Source: Membranipora membranacea (lineage: Eukaryota > Bryozoa > Gymnolaemata > Cheilostomatida > Membraniporidae). Taken from it: 64,000 bases of DNA. The notes under the pieces were generated by a model. The model did not search any database. It was not told the DNA's origin and worked only from the letters and a program-made list of their open reading frames with translations. The DNA lies in assembly GCA_914767715.1 (NCBI GenBank), contig OU612071.1, positions 25,977,681 to 26,041,680 on the forward strand, read 5' to 3'. Shown one piece after another: positions 1 through 31,234 of this stretch. A program made the translations under genes and the position numbers. Position 1 is the stretch's first letter; each line of letters opens with the position of its first letter.

Positions 1-939
1 CCTCCAGAAAATGATGATATAGAAAGACTATTCTATTCAACTTGACTTTGAGAGTGGTGATTCTAAAGTTCGGTAGTCATCAGAAACCCTCTGAGTCCCT
101 GGAAATCATCAGTGTTGTGACTATTTTCCTTTGTAACACAACACCATGAGGGCACTATACCACAAAGTCAAAAGTTTATATGGTCACAGGTTTGCGATGA
201 TACAAGGACACATTATCACATCTAATCATTCCTATTATGAATGTTTTATCAATTTGAATGTTTGTAGAGGAGAGTATTAGAAGATGAGAAAATGGCATTG
301 AACATAAATTGAGAACTAGAGGAAGAACCACAAAGCCGATGTATTCATAAGTTTTCTATCTGCCAGATATTTTCTTTGAGTTAGAGAACTTATTATTGAC
401 AATTTATCATGTTCATGATATGTCTGAACACATTAATCATCACCACCAACGTGGTAATAAACTGGGTGACGGCCTGCAACAAATTTTTAATCTGAAATAA
501 TCATTTAAATCTGTTTCATGAGCTCAGTGTATGCTAGCAATTATTTTCCAAAATTAGGCTGAGGATTTGAAAGAAAAATAGCATTCGCAAGTGAATAATG
601 CTAGTCGAATTGAGCTGCAATTTAAATTGGTAGGTTTAAGCAGTTGTAACATTTATGCAATAGCCTGTTCCACAATATTGCCCTTCACTGACTGTGTCGT
701 AAAACGAAACTCTCTTTAAAATTTCTTGTAATACCAAAAGCACACACATCGTCATCACACAATGTTCACAATGTTCACTCATTAATGTATGCGCTAGAGT
801 TTCCGAGAATGCAATTATAAACTAAAATATTTTTATTTTCAGCAAATAAAGATATAGTTGCAATTGACTGAGAACTGTCTTTTCTTCATTAGTGACAGCA
901 GTGGAATTCCACATTTCCCTATTTTACTCAGCCACTTGA

Positions 940-1085
940 GGGCAGGGTGGCGTAATTAAAATGATTCTAGCTTCTCAAACTGAGATTTCCCAATTCCACA
1001 TACTACCCATAGTGCACCCATGGTGTTGAGCTCTCCCTATATCTCTCTAGCCTGCCCAGCCTCAAATTGTACAAGGGTGCGCTAT
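940..1085 (+). mobile_element. tRNA-like SINE remnant in copy A
   Basis: Begins gcagggtggcgtaattaaaa; weaker than its partner in copy B but collinear with it. The internal promoter boxes are degraded. It was probably present before the 1.36-kb duplication. Confidence 0.45.
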
Positions 1086-2317
1086 ATAGATAAGTTGAAT
1101 CATTGATCGTTGATCCAGTGTAAGCAACATTCTCATTAGCTCCAAAAGCTATCGATGTGTTTCGTATATTATACTATTTCTCAAAATTATTTGCAGATAA
1201 GATCCCAAAAGACTGAGTTCTCCCCAATTTAACTGACATCCCTCAGACCATTGGGATTCAAATCATGCATCACATGAATTGGTGGCTGCCAATTCCACCC
1301 AACTCTATAAGGTTTTTATCTGATTTCATAGGAATTTTTATTAACCTTTCGAAATTTATATTTTGACCTAATGTGGCTACCTTGTTCAAAGACTATATTC
1401 AACCTTTGCTTGAAATGATGTGTTTACTTGATTTAACCAAGTTTGACTCAGTTTCCATGTACATTTATAAAAATGTATAGCCTCTTTGAGATAATATTAT
1501 TATAATTATTTTGGTAAGAGCTAGTATCTTTGCGAAGTCCAGTTTGCCTTCAGACAATGTAAGGTAAGATAAGACAATTTCAAATTCACCTATAGGGTGA
1601 TGGTTTAGGTAAATCTGTTTAATGTGCATGTGCTGATATGGTCATGTCTTCTGGGTATGAATGACACAAAATTATATGGTTTACTAAAATGCTTTAAGAA
1701 ACAAAAAAATCTTCTTGAAAATCACAAGTGATTATCTACTTAATTTAGCATGCTTCATCAATAAAACTGTGAATGATATGTCTGAAAACATCCAATTCTC
1801 AGCATGATTTGTCATCGCCACCGACTTGGTAATAAGACATGTTATGGCATTGAAAAGTTTTTAACCCGAAAAAAATCAATCTCAAATCTTTTTCACAAGC
1901 TCGATGTGTGATTGCAATTATTTTCCAAAATTAGGCTGAGGATTCGAACGAAAAATGGCATTTGCAAGTAAATAATGCTAGTCGTATCAAGCTGCAATTT
2001 AAATCGGTAGGTTAAAACAGTTGTAACATTTATGCAATAGCCTGTTCCACAATATTGCCCTTCACTGACTGCGTCGTAGAATAAAACTCTCTTTTAAATT
2101 TCTCGTAATCCCATAATCACACACATACATCATCATCACACAATATTCACCCGACTCAGCAATGTATATGCAAGAGTTTCCGAGAATGCAATTGTGAAAC
2201 AAAATATTTTTTTTTTACCAAATTAAAATATAGATTGCAATTGAGTGAGGCCTGTCTTTTCTTCCTTAGTGACAGCAGTAGGCTACCACCTTTCCCTATT
2301 TTACTTAGCCACTTGAG

Positions 2318-2500
2318 GACAGGGTGGTGTAGTTAGAATGTTTCTAGCTTCTCAATCTGAGATTTGTAGGTTTGACTTTCACACACTATCCATTCTGCAA
2401 ATGGTGGTGAGCCATTCATACGCTGCCCTAGCCTGCCCCGCCTGACTATAGTACCAAATAAATCGATCTTATCTTATCTCCCCTTATCTTACCTTGTAAA
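2318..2500 (+). mobile_element. tRNA-derived SINE remnant in copy B
   Basis: Contains gggtggtgtagttagaat, similar to a pol III A box, and ggtttgactttc about 45 bases later, similar to a B box (GGTTCGANTCC). The 3' part ends in short gatcttatcttatct repeats. No target duplication was identified. The call rests on box order and spacing only. Confidence 0.5.
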
Positions 2501-3147
2501 AGGGTGCAAGTTTGTTTTATAGGTTACTATTTCTCAAGATTTTTTGCAGATAAGGTTCCAATAGACTGAGTTCTCCCTCAATTCAACTGACATCCCTCAA
2601 ACCTTGTGTGTCCAATGGATTTTTTAGTTTTGAATCATGCATCACATGAATTGGTGGCTATAAATTCCTTCGCCCTAATACGAGTTATCACTAACCTTTC
2701 GGTCAAAATTTATCTCTCGACATAATGTGGCTACTTTGTACAGAGCCTATATTCGACCTTTATCTGATGTTACCAAATCTTTGCCCAGTCTCCAGGTTTT
2801 CTCGTAAAGTGTATAGGCTCTTTTACAACAAAAGCATCATTCCACGAAGAGTCAGTATCTTTGCAAAGCCGAATTTGTCTTCCGACAAGGTAAGGTAAGA
2901 CAAGATAAATCCAAATTTCTACTCTAACCTATGGTGATAGTTTAGGTAAACCTGTTTAATGTGGCATTTGCTGACAACAAGGAGTTAAAGACTTTAACTT
3001 TAACTTAAGGTCTTGTCTAATACAATTATTGTGATTGTCTTGTGGGCGTGAGTGACACAAAGTTAAATGGTTTATTGAAAGGCACTGAGCAATACAGACA
3101 TCCTCTTGGAAATCACGAGTGATTATCTACTGAATCATATATGTTAT

Positions 3148-3828
3148 GACTGCTGCAAAGTAATGTAAATATGTACCATGTTGATTAAATTTGCAAGTTC
3201 TGTCTCAGTAAGCTGAGTGAGAAACAGAAGTGCCTCAAGGGAACATAAACTTAGCTTTTACATAGTCAACATAATTGCAGGACTTCATAGCGAGGTATAG
3301 TTGTATCTATCTCTTGTGATAATGGTGCTGCATTCCATCAAAAAAAAACAAATAAATGAGTTCAATGTCATAAGATACCAAAACATGCGATTCAGTGATT
3401 TCCAAATATTTCATAATTATCAGTCAGTAAAAACTCCTTCTAGATACTAAGTCTAGGTGAAATTATTTGGGCCCTATACTTTTGTATGCTTCAACAGTTG
3501 CATAGTTAATTTTTGGAGTAATTATAAAAAGTTGTATTTTCTGACTAATGAGATTTCTGCACTTTTGATGTATACCCGGTTAAAACTGAGATTAGGAGAT
3601 CGACCATGACATCGTGACGCATAACAATAGTAAAATTAGTGTAACTAAAATAACTTCAATCTTAACAGTAACAATAGGCGAATATACATAACTTAAATTT
3701 AACTAGTACTAAAAACAACGGACTCAACAAAAATGTGGAAACAAATTAAAGGCAGTACACTAATTATAATATAGCAACAATTTTTGGTTCTTCAAACAAT
3801 AAAACAAACAAAATGGCTGACATAGAAT
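3148..3828. other. 3' flank of the M4 gene, no gene seen
   Basis: AT-rich sequence just beyond the cassette 1 stop codon on the minus strand. It should contain the 3' untranslated region, but I see no clear AATAAA on the minus strand close to the stop. No third copy of the terminal cassette was found here. Confidence 0.5.
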
Positions 3829-20769
<16,941 letters not shown>

Positions 20770-23700
20770 GTTTATTATTGTCTTTTGTTTTGTATCAAAT
20801 ATTTTCTATTCACGTCGATGATCTAAGATTTCTATGAATGACTATGTGTGAAGTTATCTGGTATAAGGCTAGTATCTCTGTAGAGTATTCTGTGCGTTAC
20901 GTAGTAATAATGTCTCTCCTCAAGCTGGTACCAGATGATTATGATTACCCTCCCACGTTGTTGTGTCGTGCGTTGTGTCGTGCAGTATGAAGTGTAGTCG
21001 ATGATGTATGTTCTTGGTACAGCGGTACCACTGATAGCCAGGGTTGATCTATTTGTTTTAGAATGCGACAGAAGGTAATAAATGTGATGGGAAGTAAGAG
21101 AAGGGCGGAGATTAGCCAGTCAACCAGAGCCTTAGTAAGCCTTACCACTGTAGGCAACGGCTGGATTACTGCAATTAATCATCTCAAAAATACCATTTAG
21201 CCTTATATCCTGAATTAAGTGCTCTAGCTGTGGGTATAATTCTGATTAGGTTTGATAGAAGCTATAGGATGATTAGCCACTAATGTTTCCTCATGAAATC
21301 ATATTGAGAAACAATTGATAAGACTTTCAATCTTGTTACTCCATACATGACACTTTCGGCTTAAGATAAAAAAAAACTCCCTCTATAACTGAATACTCTA
21401 GTCACCTCCTGTTTTTTTTATAATTGTACTTCAGTTCTAAGTGGTGCCAATATTGTGTAATGCTTTAATCTTCAATATAGAGCCAAAAAAATACTGCAAT
21501 ATTCTTCATCACATTATCCGAGTGATCGGTTTGCTTTGTTTTCAGGGAAAAAATCGACATGGGAGTTTTTGCCTGTTCCCAAAACAGGAAGTTTACGGTA
21601 GAGCGAAGTGATACGATGTACTATCCAGTAACTTTCAATAAAGGGTGGGACTGATGCTTAAAATATAACTGGTTTGTTATGATAAGGCAAAAAACATAAA
21701 TGTCATTAACTTTCATCACTGGTGTTATAGCAATCTTCGAACCCTCTTGATATAGTCCAAAGTTTCAAAATCCCTCTTTTTAAGCAAAAATTGCAGATTT
21801 ACACAGGAACATTTCCTTCAATAGTGGTTTTTAGTCAACAACAGCCATCACAAGTGACACTTGCAAGACTCTCACCGGACAACCTAAATGAAAAAGATAT
21901 GTTATAGGACCACAGGCTAAGGTATTAAACGATGGTACGGATGTGATGATTGATAATTTATGCAGCTCCCTCGTTGGTTGCGTACATCATGGCGGATTGA
22001 TGGGGATAAATCTAAAATTAACCACATCATCTAATATAAAACTCGGAACCTGGTCAAATTATCAGCCTAATGTATCCTACACAAAATAGAGCAGTAATGA
22101 GCGTAATCTGTTGTCGAAACTACTAAAGACAATTTCTACAGCTTCAGTAACTCTGAGACACCTAAAGCACGTACCAGTATATTGCCGTTGCTTTCTCGTT
22201 GCGACATTTATTTTAAGGTCAGATACCAGTATATTACTTGGCTGATGAGTCAGATAGCAGAAGAATCAAAGTGATATTTATCTATTCATGGTTAACTTGT
22301 GTTTGGTGCTCAATAAGATTTATCCATTCATTGAACGGCAGTTATAAACATAGATGTGCTTCTATTAATATTTTGATTTATATTAATTTGACAGAGATGT
22401 ATAGCCCCTACCTTCACAAGTGTCAATTTTTGTCCTGTCTGTCACGCACAGAATAGAGTTCCAGTGTAATTTTTGTACGGCAAATTCACCAGTTTGCCGA
22501 TATCGGGATAGTATTGTGTTGAATGAACTCCACAACCATATATATATATATATAAAATAGTATGAGCTCCTAAACTTGTACCTGAGTGATTAATACCTGT
22601 AATATCGGTTGGACACCTTCATTTTCATTTGCAAAATAAACAGTTGAACTTAGCACATTTTAATTTGAAGAGAGGGATGTGTTCTGCTCTCATATATGTA
22701 GTAGCTGTTTAGATCTGGAGATAGAACACTGAAAGCCATAAGTCTGACAGGGTAAGCAAAAATAATACCTACACATTAATTGCGCCCTTCTATTGTTGTT
22801 AAAGCTGAGATGTGTCTTTGGACAATGTCGCTTCTGATAAAATTTTTCTGTTGACGCCCTGCTGAAATAATTCTGTGGAGGTTTCTCTGTTTTGTGCAGT
22901 ATCATCACGACATTCCCCATTCAGAGTTCACCTTGATGTACAGTCAGTATTCTGAATATGTACCATGCTGAAGACAATAGGGGAGATTACCATTTTACCA
23001 TGTGACCTTTCTTTTTTGTTGTTATATGTATGCGGCATCGCGATGTTGATGACATGTCATACTTATCTTAGTGAACAAATGGTCATCTGAAAAGACTTAG
23101 ATGGTTTGAAGGTTGAAATCATTTTCAATCAAAAATTACAAAAAAAATTTAGTTTGACAAGCCGTCCTTAGCTACTAGAATATAATCAAACAACCATGTG
23201 GTAGAGAATTATTCAAGCACTGTTTATCGTAGGTTGAGTATTTGCATTATTATTAGCTGTGAACGGAAATACAGTCATATATAGTCATATTAATTTGATA
23301 GATAATTATGAAGTTTTGTAGTATTTGATTAATCTGCCACCACTGTTACACAACACAAGAGAATGAGTCATATCTAAAATGTTCTGTGATAACATTTTTT
23401 TAAGTGACAAATGTGAGGTCGGACTAAATCAAATGAGCGGTAATGAAAGCTTTTTATCTTGTTCTTTTCTATATGTTATGATACATTGTTATGATATGGC
23501 TAAAAATCTTAAATGTCATTAACTTTTATCACTGAGTATTAAAAAAATCTTCAAACCTTCTTAACAAAGGTCTGATTTTCTGTTGTTTGATTTTTAATTA
23601 GATCATGTAAGACCAAAAAAGTGTGATACATTAATATTCTAAATGGTATTTCCTCCTAACTATTTTCCCTTTTTGTTTTGCACTTTCTGGGTACATCAAT

Positions 23701-23770
23701 ACTAAGCAGAAAATTTGACCATTGCTCAAAATAATTTGTTGCGTAACGATTATCAAACACCATGATATGA
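20770..23770. other. Intergenic region upstream of the M4 gene
   Basis: Expected to hold the M4 promoter next to 20770, but no TATA box is convincing. A TA dinucleotide run lies at 22541-22554. A block at 21655-21775 (tgtcattaactttcatcactg...) recurs in diverged form at 23455-23590, so both are copies of an unnamed repeat. No gene is supported. Confidence 0.5.
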
Positions 23771-25190
23771 CACTAACTTCTAGTCATCGCCTGTCACTGA
23801 TCATTACCAGGGAATTCACCACATCACTAACATTCATCCAGTTTTAGGTCAAGTGCTACTTGACTCATACTGGTGACTAAGGTGTACTCCAAGCTGCTGA
23901 GAGAAACTCAGCAAAAACTATGGCGACCCTAGCATCACGTCACTGCTGCACTCTTGGTTCTCAATATTTGAAAGAGAAGCAGAATGTCAAGATAATCACA
24001 ATTTTGGTATAGTAAAAAAACAAGATCAAATCTGATATCAGATTGTTCACCTAGCTGACATGGGTACATTGTAGTAATGATTTGTTTATGACAAGTGATT
24101 TATGTAAATGTGAACACAATAATTAATTTTTTGATAAAGGTAATTCAATTCAATTTGGCATTAATTTGCATGCGCGGGAGGGGTACGGAGAAATATCCAC
24201 AAGAAACATTGAGGGTTAATGGAATTCAAATTTTTACATTTAGTTTGATCCAATTGTGGCCAGCCACTGCCAAATAATTTATGTTCTGCACAATTCGAGG
24301 AGTATTGAGGGATTTGTAGCTTGCAATGATTCTGCCTTGTCATGTCGAGCTGAGCCAACCAGCCATTATGAGTGAATTACACAACTATTATTGGCTTTAT
24401 CATTCCTGTCTCTTACCTTATTTTTTTCTCCTTTTATTTTTCTGCTTCTGGTAAAATTTGCTGGCAATGCCGTGTGCATATTATAGGGTACAACAATACT
24501 GTCAAGAAATGATAACCACTTCTCCAAAAAAATCTATTATGTATCCGTCAAACACCATCCAGGGACTATTCTAGAAGTTAAATTGATACAAAAACAATTC
24601 GTCAGCAGAGTCAGATCCTGTCACTGATGTTTACCAGGAAAATTACCACATCGCTGCCTTCATCCACAGATGGGTAAAGTACCAGGTCATTGTCTACTTC
24701 ACTCATACTGGTGACTAAGGTGTACTCCCAGCTGTTGGAGCAACTAAGAATGGATTATGGCTGCCTTACCTTCAAGTAACTCATTATTGTTTCCTAGACT
24801 TTCGACTGCCAAACACAATGTGGATTTAATCGCATTTTAGATGAAGAAGAACCGTCAAATACAATAAAGAAAATAAATGGGCACTGCTCATAAAAATGTG
24901 CTGGGAAACAATCGAACCTAATCCAGTGACATTTCTAAAAGTTGCATAATTACAAAATATGCGTCGGCAGTCAATTCTCAGTCACAATCATTACACTAAG
25001 ATTGATTTCATCCCTCACCTTCACCCAGTCTTAGGTTGGTGGTAACTAAGTCATGCGGGTCACTGAAATGGACTCCAAGCTAAGCTGCTGAGAGCAATTT
25101 AGCAACAATTATGGTGGCCATATCCTCAATTCAATTGTTTCCCAGTCCTTGGACTTCAACAAACAATGTATATTTAATCAAAGTTTACGA
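23770..25190 (+). repeat. Three diverged copies of an interspersed repeat
   Basis: Copies start near 23785, 24620 and 24975. Shared parts are cactgat..ttaccagg, ccacatc.ct...ttcatcca, the block catactggtgactaaggtgtactcc, gctgctgagag, and a 3' tail with tttcc..gact.tc.a..aaacaatgt.gatttaatc. They lie head to tail but are separated by unrelated sequence. A dispersed SINE-like family inserted in clustered fashion is likely. No pol III boxes were found. Confidence 0.7.
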
Positions 25191-28100
25191 AAAGATGAAA
25201 TTATGATAGGATAATGCACAGTCTTGATACAGCTGATCTTGGGAAAATCTGGAGTTATCAATTACATACGACATATCAATTATGCAATATGGAGGAAATT
25301 TAAAATTTTGATTTATATTTATTAAGAATCGTGTTTGAGTTAATTGGAGCTACTCCACATGAAGAAGTATGATCTAGAAATGTAATGGGTTATAATGTTT
25401 CATTTTTGTAACAAGTTGTAATCTAATTTTAATAAGCTACAGTGACGTTTGTTACACAGCTTGATGACTCATTTTACATAATTAATTAGGATTTAGATAC
25501 AAATGTAACAATTAGCTTAATCCTCCTTATTGCAGAGTTAATTTTCCAATTAATCTCACTGTGCCACAGGGGCAACAAAATATGGATTTAATAATTAATT
25601 ATAAACTTATAGATGTTAATCATCACTCCTCATTCTACAAAATATGGCTCATTGTAAGCCTGTATTGACTAGACAGGCAAAGCCCAATCAAAGTTTCTAC
25701 ATTGATTTCATTTTGTGATGTCATAAGTGTTGTGAAGGGTTGGGACTTCAAACATCACATGGGTATGAGCATGTCACAGAACGAATTTATACTCCCAGCA
25801 CAAACAAACCCAGAATATGATCCCAAAATTTTGTCATCATGCTGGAGTGGCTGAAACACTACGTTTTACCTTTACACTCTTAGCCTACTATACAGCCAAG
25901 CTGCTTCTAAAGTTCAGCGCAATTTGATGAGTCAAAGCTGATTTTAACATAGATTAAATATCTCAAACAAATTTTCTAATCTCCCTAATCCTCCTAATTA
26001 TGAACTCAGTAGAATTAAAACTCTTGGCGGTGGATGGATTAAGAATTAATTCGGTTCAGCTTTGTACCTAATTTTAAAATAAGAGTAATTATATTTTATT
26101 TATCTATGTAGTGCAGCTTGTTATAACGATGTCACATGCAGGCAGTCAGCTAATATTCCACGATAACTCACCAAAAGGAGTCCCAGCAATGTGCCAGGCT
26201 ATTCACTGCCAGGAGGTAAGTTAGTTGTGGGCTTGAGTCCCACTATGGGGTAGCTTTCAAAGGTTCATTGGAAGAGCCCACTCAGGTGATTACAGTCTAA
26301 TGGTTAATGATACAGGCTTGCGATCTCCGAGGTCCAAGTTCAATTCCTAGCGGCAGCATTTATTTTTTATTTGGTTATGGCATACCATTCATTCTAGCAA
26401 GGTTCTTGCGGAACAGGACTAAAACGTGCTTGCATGCCAATATGCAGTGAAAACAATGCGGCATGAGTATTATGGGTCCAAATTCCTGTACCCGAGAGAG
26501 GATAACTCTCTCCGCTTCAGATGATGATTAGAGTACGCTTGTCATTCACTGCCAGCGAGTGCAACTGGGGATCCTCTAAAATGTTGATTGTTCCAGTACA
26601 CAGCACCCTGTGATGTATACCTCTACTAAAGAATATATATTCTACGGGTAAATTTTAGGTATAATTTTATGTCAATTAATTTGGCTCGAGTCCAAATATA
26701 GTTTCTTGATGGCTATGTTACTGTTGTCTTTGACACCAAACTTTTGTTCGCACATAGTCACTCAAGAAAAATAAAATAATATTCATCATGATTTTCTGGT
26801 GTGCAAACTCTGGTGAGGTATGAAAAAAGGCAGGTCTCCCCACAGTGTAATTTAATGTTAGTTATGGCTTTATCAAGTTGCTGGTGATCTGACCTCACAA
26901 GCTGTCAATCCTGCAATAGGGCATGATAATTGACCCAGAGTAGTGTGATTGAAAAGTTTGAATTATATATTAGCACACTGACTCTTTTGGCTTGTGAGTG
27001 CATGGAAGTTGCTCTGATCTGCCAATGATATTAAGGAAAACCGGTACAGATATTGCAGCCCTGCCCTCCTTGTTAGCACTACTTTTTGGCCATAAGTCGG
27101 AATGTTGCAAGTAGGTGCGCACCTTAGATTTGATTAAATATATTCTTAACCGATATTTTAATTCAGCTCAGACTCCAGCAAAATTAAAGCTTAAAATAGA
27201 TTCAGCCAATACTAAATAATATAAAACTGGTTTGAGCTAGCTTTGTCATGCAGCCACTTTCTTTGAGCTGGAAGAGAAACATTGCATGCTGTCCAATTTT
27301 TGAATCAAGACTTTTGTGGAATATATGCTGTTGGCTTCATCGGGTTTGAAATCTGGCAGCTTGGTGAAGATATCTGAAAATTTTCAATCTTTGCTGTACC
27401 TTGACCAGAGATCTATTGGATGTGTCGGATTTATTTACCATCTTTAAGTGTTTATTTATTCTACATAAATCTGTTCAAAGTTGCCATGTCATGGCTCAAA
27501 GGCTCTGAGATATTCGCAATTATTTTATGATACTTATGTGTTTGTATCAAGTTAGAAGTGATCAGAAGCTTGTCCTGATAAATGCTGAACTTCTAACACC
27601 ACAGATAATATATTTTTGCACATGCAGATCCAAACTTTGCTACCATTATTTTTGCTGTTTAGTGTTTTGAATTTTGTTTACAGAATGGTATCAGGGGGCA
27701 ACTCCAAGTTACATCTGAAACTATCTATTTTCTTGTTTTTTTATTGAAAATTTTAACAGTTGCAAATCTGCTACTGACTACAACAAAAAGAAAGTTTCCA
27801 TTGTAACCTTTTTATTAGGAAGAGGATAATTCATTCAATAATTAGTCTGGTCATTACAATATCAACAGAACCTGACTTCGGCATCCCTTGTGGCAGGCAG
27901 GCACATTGTGGATGTCTAAAGTCGAATCTGTATCTCATAAACCACTCTGCATCTAATGGCTATACATGGCTAAGCTTATCTCTCTACAAATAATATGAAT
28001 TGAATTATATCGATGCCATAATTTGTATAATTGAACGATTAGGCATATGGAATGTAGGATCATTAATTTCTGACAAATACAGAAAGGACACATAAAAAAA

Positions 28101-29940
28101 TACTCATTGAAAAGTATTTAATTTCTTGATGAGGTAGCACAGTCTCTGTGTTATGTGCACACATCTTTCTCAGCCGATATGTTCTGATTCTGAATTAAAG
28201 TAGTCGCAACCTCAAAAATTATATTCTGATATTTGATTCGTAATGATGTACTCCATCTAACTTTGGATGTTATAAAAAAATATTTAATTCATATAAATAT
28301 ATTTATATGTATATATGTATATATATAATATAAAATTACAATCATTTCAGTTTCAAACTCTGATTTCTTCCACCAGTTTGATTAAGTAACACAAATATCC
28401 TTACTCTCAAAATAAATAAATAATTGAAAACAAAAATGATGTCTAAATGAATTTGTTTCTAGAATCGAAGCAGTTATCTCATCACATTTACAAAATCCTC
28501 TACATAATTGCTTTCATTAGCACAAATTAACTATTTTCTTTGAGATTATAAACAAAACAAAGCTTCTCAGGTTGAGGGGGTTCTGACTGCCCTGTGGTGC
28601 AGAACCAAGACCTTTTCCTTGGATTTACATTGTAGCTTATGTTACCTACTGGTCAATCTATCGTTGTCTGGCGTGGATACTGTGGATGTCACTTACTGTT
28701 GTCGGTGTTGAGTGAGGATTTTTAAAATTGATGGTTGTTTTACGCTTTGTGTCAAAGCAGACTTGAGTTTTTAGCCATTGGAATTGATGGAAAATTTATC
28801 CTGTTTCTTATAAGAATCTTTATTTATGAGGTGCAGTCAGATATGTAGATTTAAAAAAGTTTCGGAAATAACCCTATTGTATATTTGACTTTGTAAGTTA
28901 TTCATTTAGAGTAAGCATCGCAGCTGCATCCGACTATGATTTTCATTTTCCTGAGATGCTGTAACACACATTGGGCATGTTGTAGCCGGGATTATTCTTC
29001 AAATTCTTCCCACCAAAGCACCAAAGGAATATAAAAATCAAGCCTCGGTACTTTGCATTATGGCATTAACAACAACTTATAACCCTCCACAGGAGTTCTT
29101 CTTCGGCATTTTTAGTAAAAAGTTTCAAATTTAATGGAAATATTTTGGCGTCATTTTGGTGACAATCAAATGAAGCTCTAAATTATGATATCAGTCCACA
29201 AATGATGCTGAAGATATTTAGTCACAGCCTCCTAGAAAAATAATTTTATCTCAATCATAAAGAGCATCAACTGCACTTTTCACTCACTAGTAGGCTACTA
29301 GGACTACAAATTGTTGACATGTAAACTTCTCTCCATTATAATTTTGTTTTCAACAGAAACAGTCAAGCTCCTTGTTCCAAATAAGTTATATATATATAAA
29401 CCATTTAGTGTTTTGTGTGTCAGTTAAAGAGTAATAGAACCAACATGTGATCTTCTTGCTGGAATTGAATACTACAATGTCAGAAATACAGACAATGCCC
29501 CCTCTCACCTGGCACATTATCACATTGTGATCAAAATGGGAGAAACTCAGTGACTTATATACTTTTCCACTTTTCCTGTTATCTCCCCCTACATCAAACT
29601 TAAATCGCCTTGAACTCTTTAAAAAGTGAACAACCTTCCAACCTCCAACTATATTAGTTTCGGATATATTTTGATGTACCATGAATCACGTAACTCAAAT
29701 GTCTTAAAAAATACCAGCATTTGACACATTTTCAATTCTTGTCTTTAGAGCAAACTATATACGGTGAAATACAGACACAAAAGTTTTAGCTTTACCTGAC
29801 TTGATCCATTGCAAAAAAACTTGATTTTTACAATGATTTTCATACAATAAATGATTTCATACAATATTGACTGCCGTTAAGTATTCTGTTGGCATTTTCA
29901 TAGTCATGGTCTAGCGAGGATAGAATTCATTATTCAGTTT
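25191..29940. other. Intergenic region with no supported gene
   Basis: Apart from the tRNA-like piece at 26281-26385, I see AT-rich sequence with short unsupported open frames and TA-rich tracts near 28295-28335. No splice-consistent coding exon, conserved motif or transposon end was recognised. Confidence 0.45.
26281..26385 (+). mobile_element. tRNA-like SINE head
   Basis: The sequence cagtctaatggttaatgata is close to the D-arm/A box of several tRNAs, and ccaagttcaattcc about 40 bases on is close to the T-arm/B box. The acceptor arms do not pair, so it is not a working tRNA gene. T-rich sequence follows directly. Confidence 0.55.
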
Positions 29941-29984
29941 TCTGTCATCTACTCGCCCCTGCCATAGATTTGCTTTTGTGTCTA

Positions 29985-30966
29985 GAGTGAGTTATCTTGA
30001 GGGTGGTCTCAATAAGATACCCATCCGCTATTTGTCTGGACTCATGCCGATATACCCTGGACGGCCACTTATCTTTGTTCCTATCCGACAAAACTTTCCC
30101 ACTATATGTCCTAACGTTATCCACCAAGCTGAGGGCAGACATATAGCAGATTGGTCCTAAACAATGTACACAATATATGTGACCGTGGTTCTACGGTTAT
30201 ATAGAATAAATAATGTTAATCTTATTGATGCATATATGTTAAACTGGGCGGGCTGTCGGGGATGGGTGGGTCGGGGAGCAGGATTCCCCTTTGCTGACAG
30301 CCTGCTCAGGCTACATATATGTCTTTTGAGGGGATTTATTCGAGTGTTTTGAGTGGAGAGGAGTAATCATAGGCCTTAAAATTTTCTAATCTCAATGTTG
30401 TCTTGTTATTTTTTTTTGCCTAGAGCATGTTATCCTGGGCTGGTCTCAATTAGAGACTCATTCGATATTTGTTTGAATTCCTGCAGATAAAGCGTGTATA
30501 AATCCTGGACCGCCACTTAACCTTGTTTCAATTTGACAACTGATACATTTTGAAAATCGTATATGGACTGTCTTGTGAGGCTATTCTTTTTGACTGTTTT
30601 GAGTTTAGACGAATGATTATAGGCCTAAAAAAATTCAAATTGCACTTTCTCACAGGAAGAAAACTCCAACACAAATTTAGGCCAACACCTCATGAATTTG
30701 GAAATAAAGATTTACTGTGACTTATTAAATATTTTTCAGATGCCTCTTCGCAGAGAAAGAAATAGAAATGGTTAGTGTAGTAATGGAGGGGGATGCTTGA
30801 CAGACACCTGGAAAGGTAAGCTGACTCAACGACACCAGTCATGTCCAGATTCTATCTTCCTAGCTGAGGGAAGACGTGTAGCAGATAAGTCACATAGAGA
30901 ATGAGTTCCTAAACAAAGTATACAGTACATATAGCTGTTAATGTGATTGCGTCACTACGGTTAAAT
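29985..30966. repeat. Diverged duplicated blocks
   Basis: The block at 29990-30090 (gagtgagttatcttgag...gctatttgtctgga...cctggacggccactta) recurs at about 30424-30535. The stretch gtgttttgagtgg...ataggcct (30340-30378) recurs at 30590-30630. The stretch aagctgagggcagacatatagcagat (30125) recurs at 30863. The order is kept but spacing differs, so a repeat unit was duplicated and later rearranged. Short open frames here are not supported as genes. Confidence 0.65.
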
Positions 30967-31234
30967 ATCAAAATTCAATCAACAGATTGGCCTATATTTT
31001 TATATTCTGACGGAGAAGAACAGATGCTCTAAACCTATTTCATGCTGACTAATATATCTCGTATACAATATTTCCGTGTACTGTCACTGCTTTTTGTTGT
31101 GGCCCTGTCATCTGATATGCTTTAATGTGCTTATTTTTTCATCGCAATCTGAGTTTTTGATTCACCATCAACCGATTCTATGCTATGCTACACCAAATTT
31201 TCATATTCTCATATTAATCCAGTACAATTTTTCA

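Larger units (their letters stand above)
405..3147. repeat. Tandem duplication of about 1.36 kb, two diverged copies
   Basis: Copy A runs about 405-1745 and copy B about 1768-3147; matching landmarks are offset by 1358-1390 bases. Shared landmarks include atgatatgtctgaa, the caattattttccaaaattagg block (538 and 1915), tgttccacaatattgccctt, the SINE-like part, and gtgattatctact at the end. Many substitutions and indels separate the copies. No open frame or exon is supported in either, so the unit is non-coding as far as I can see. Confidence 0.85.
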
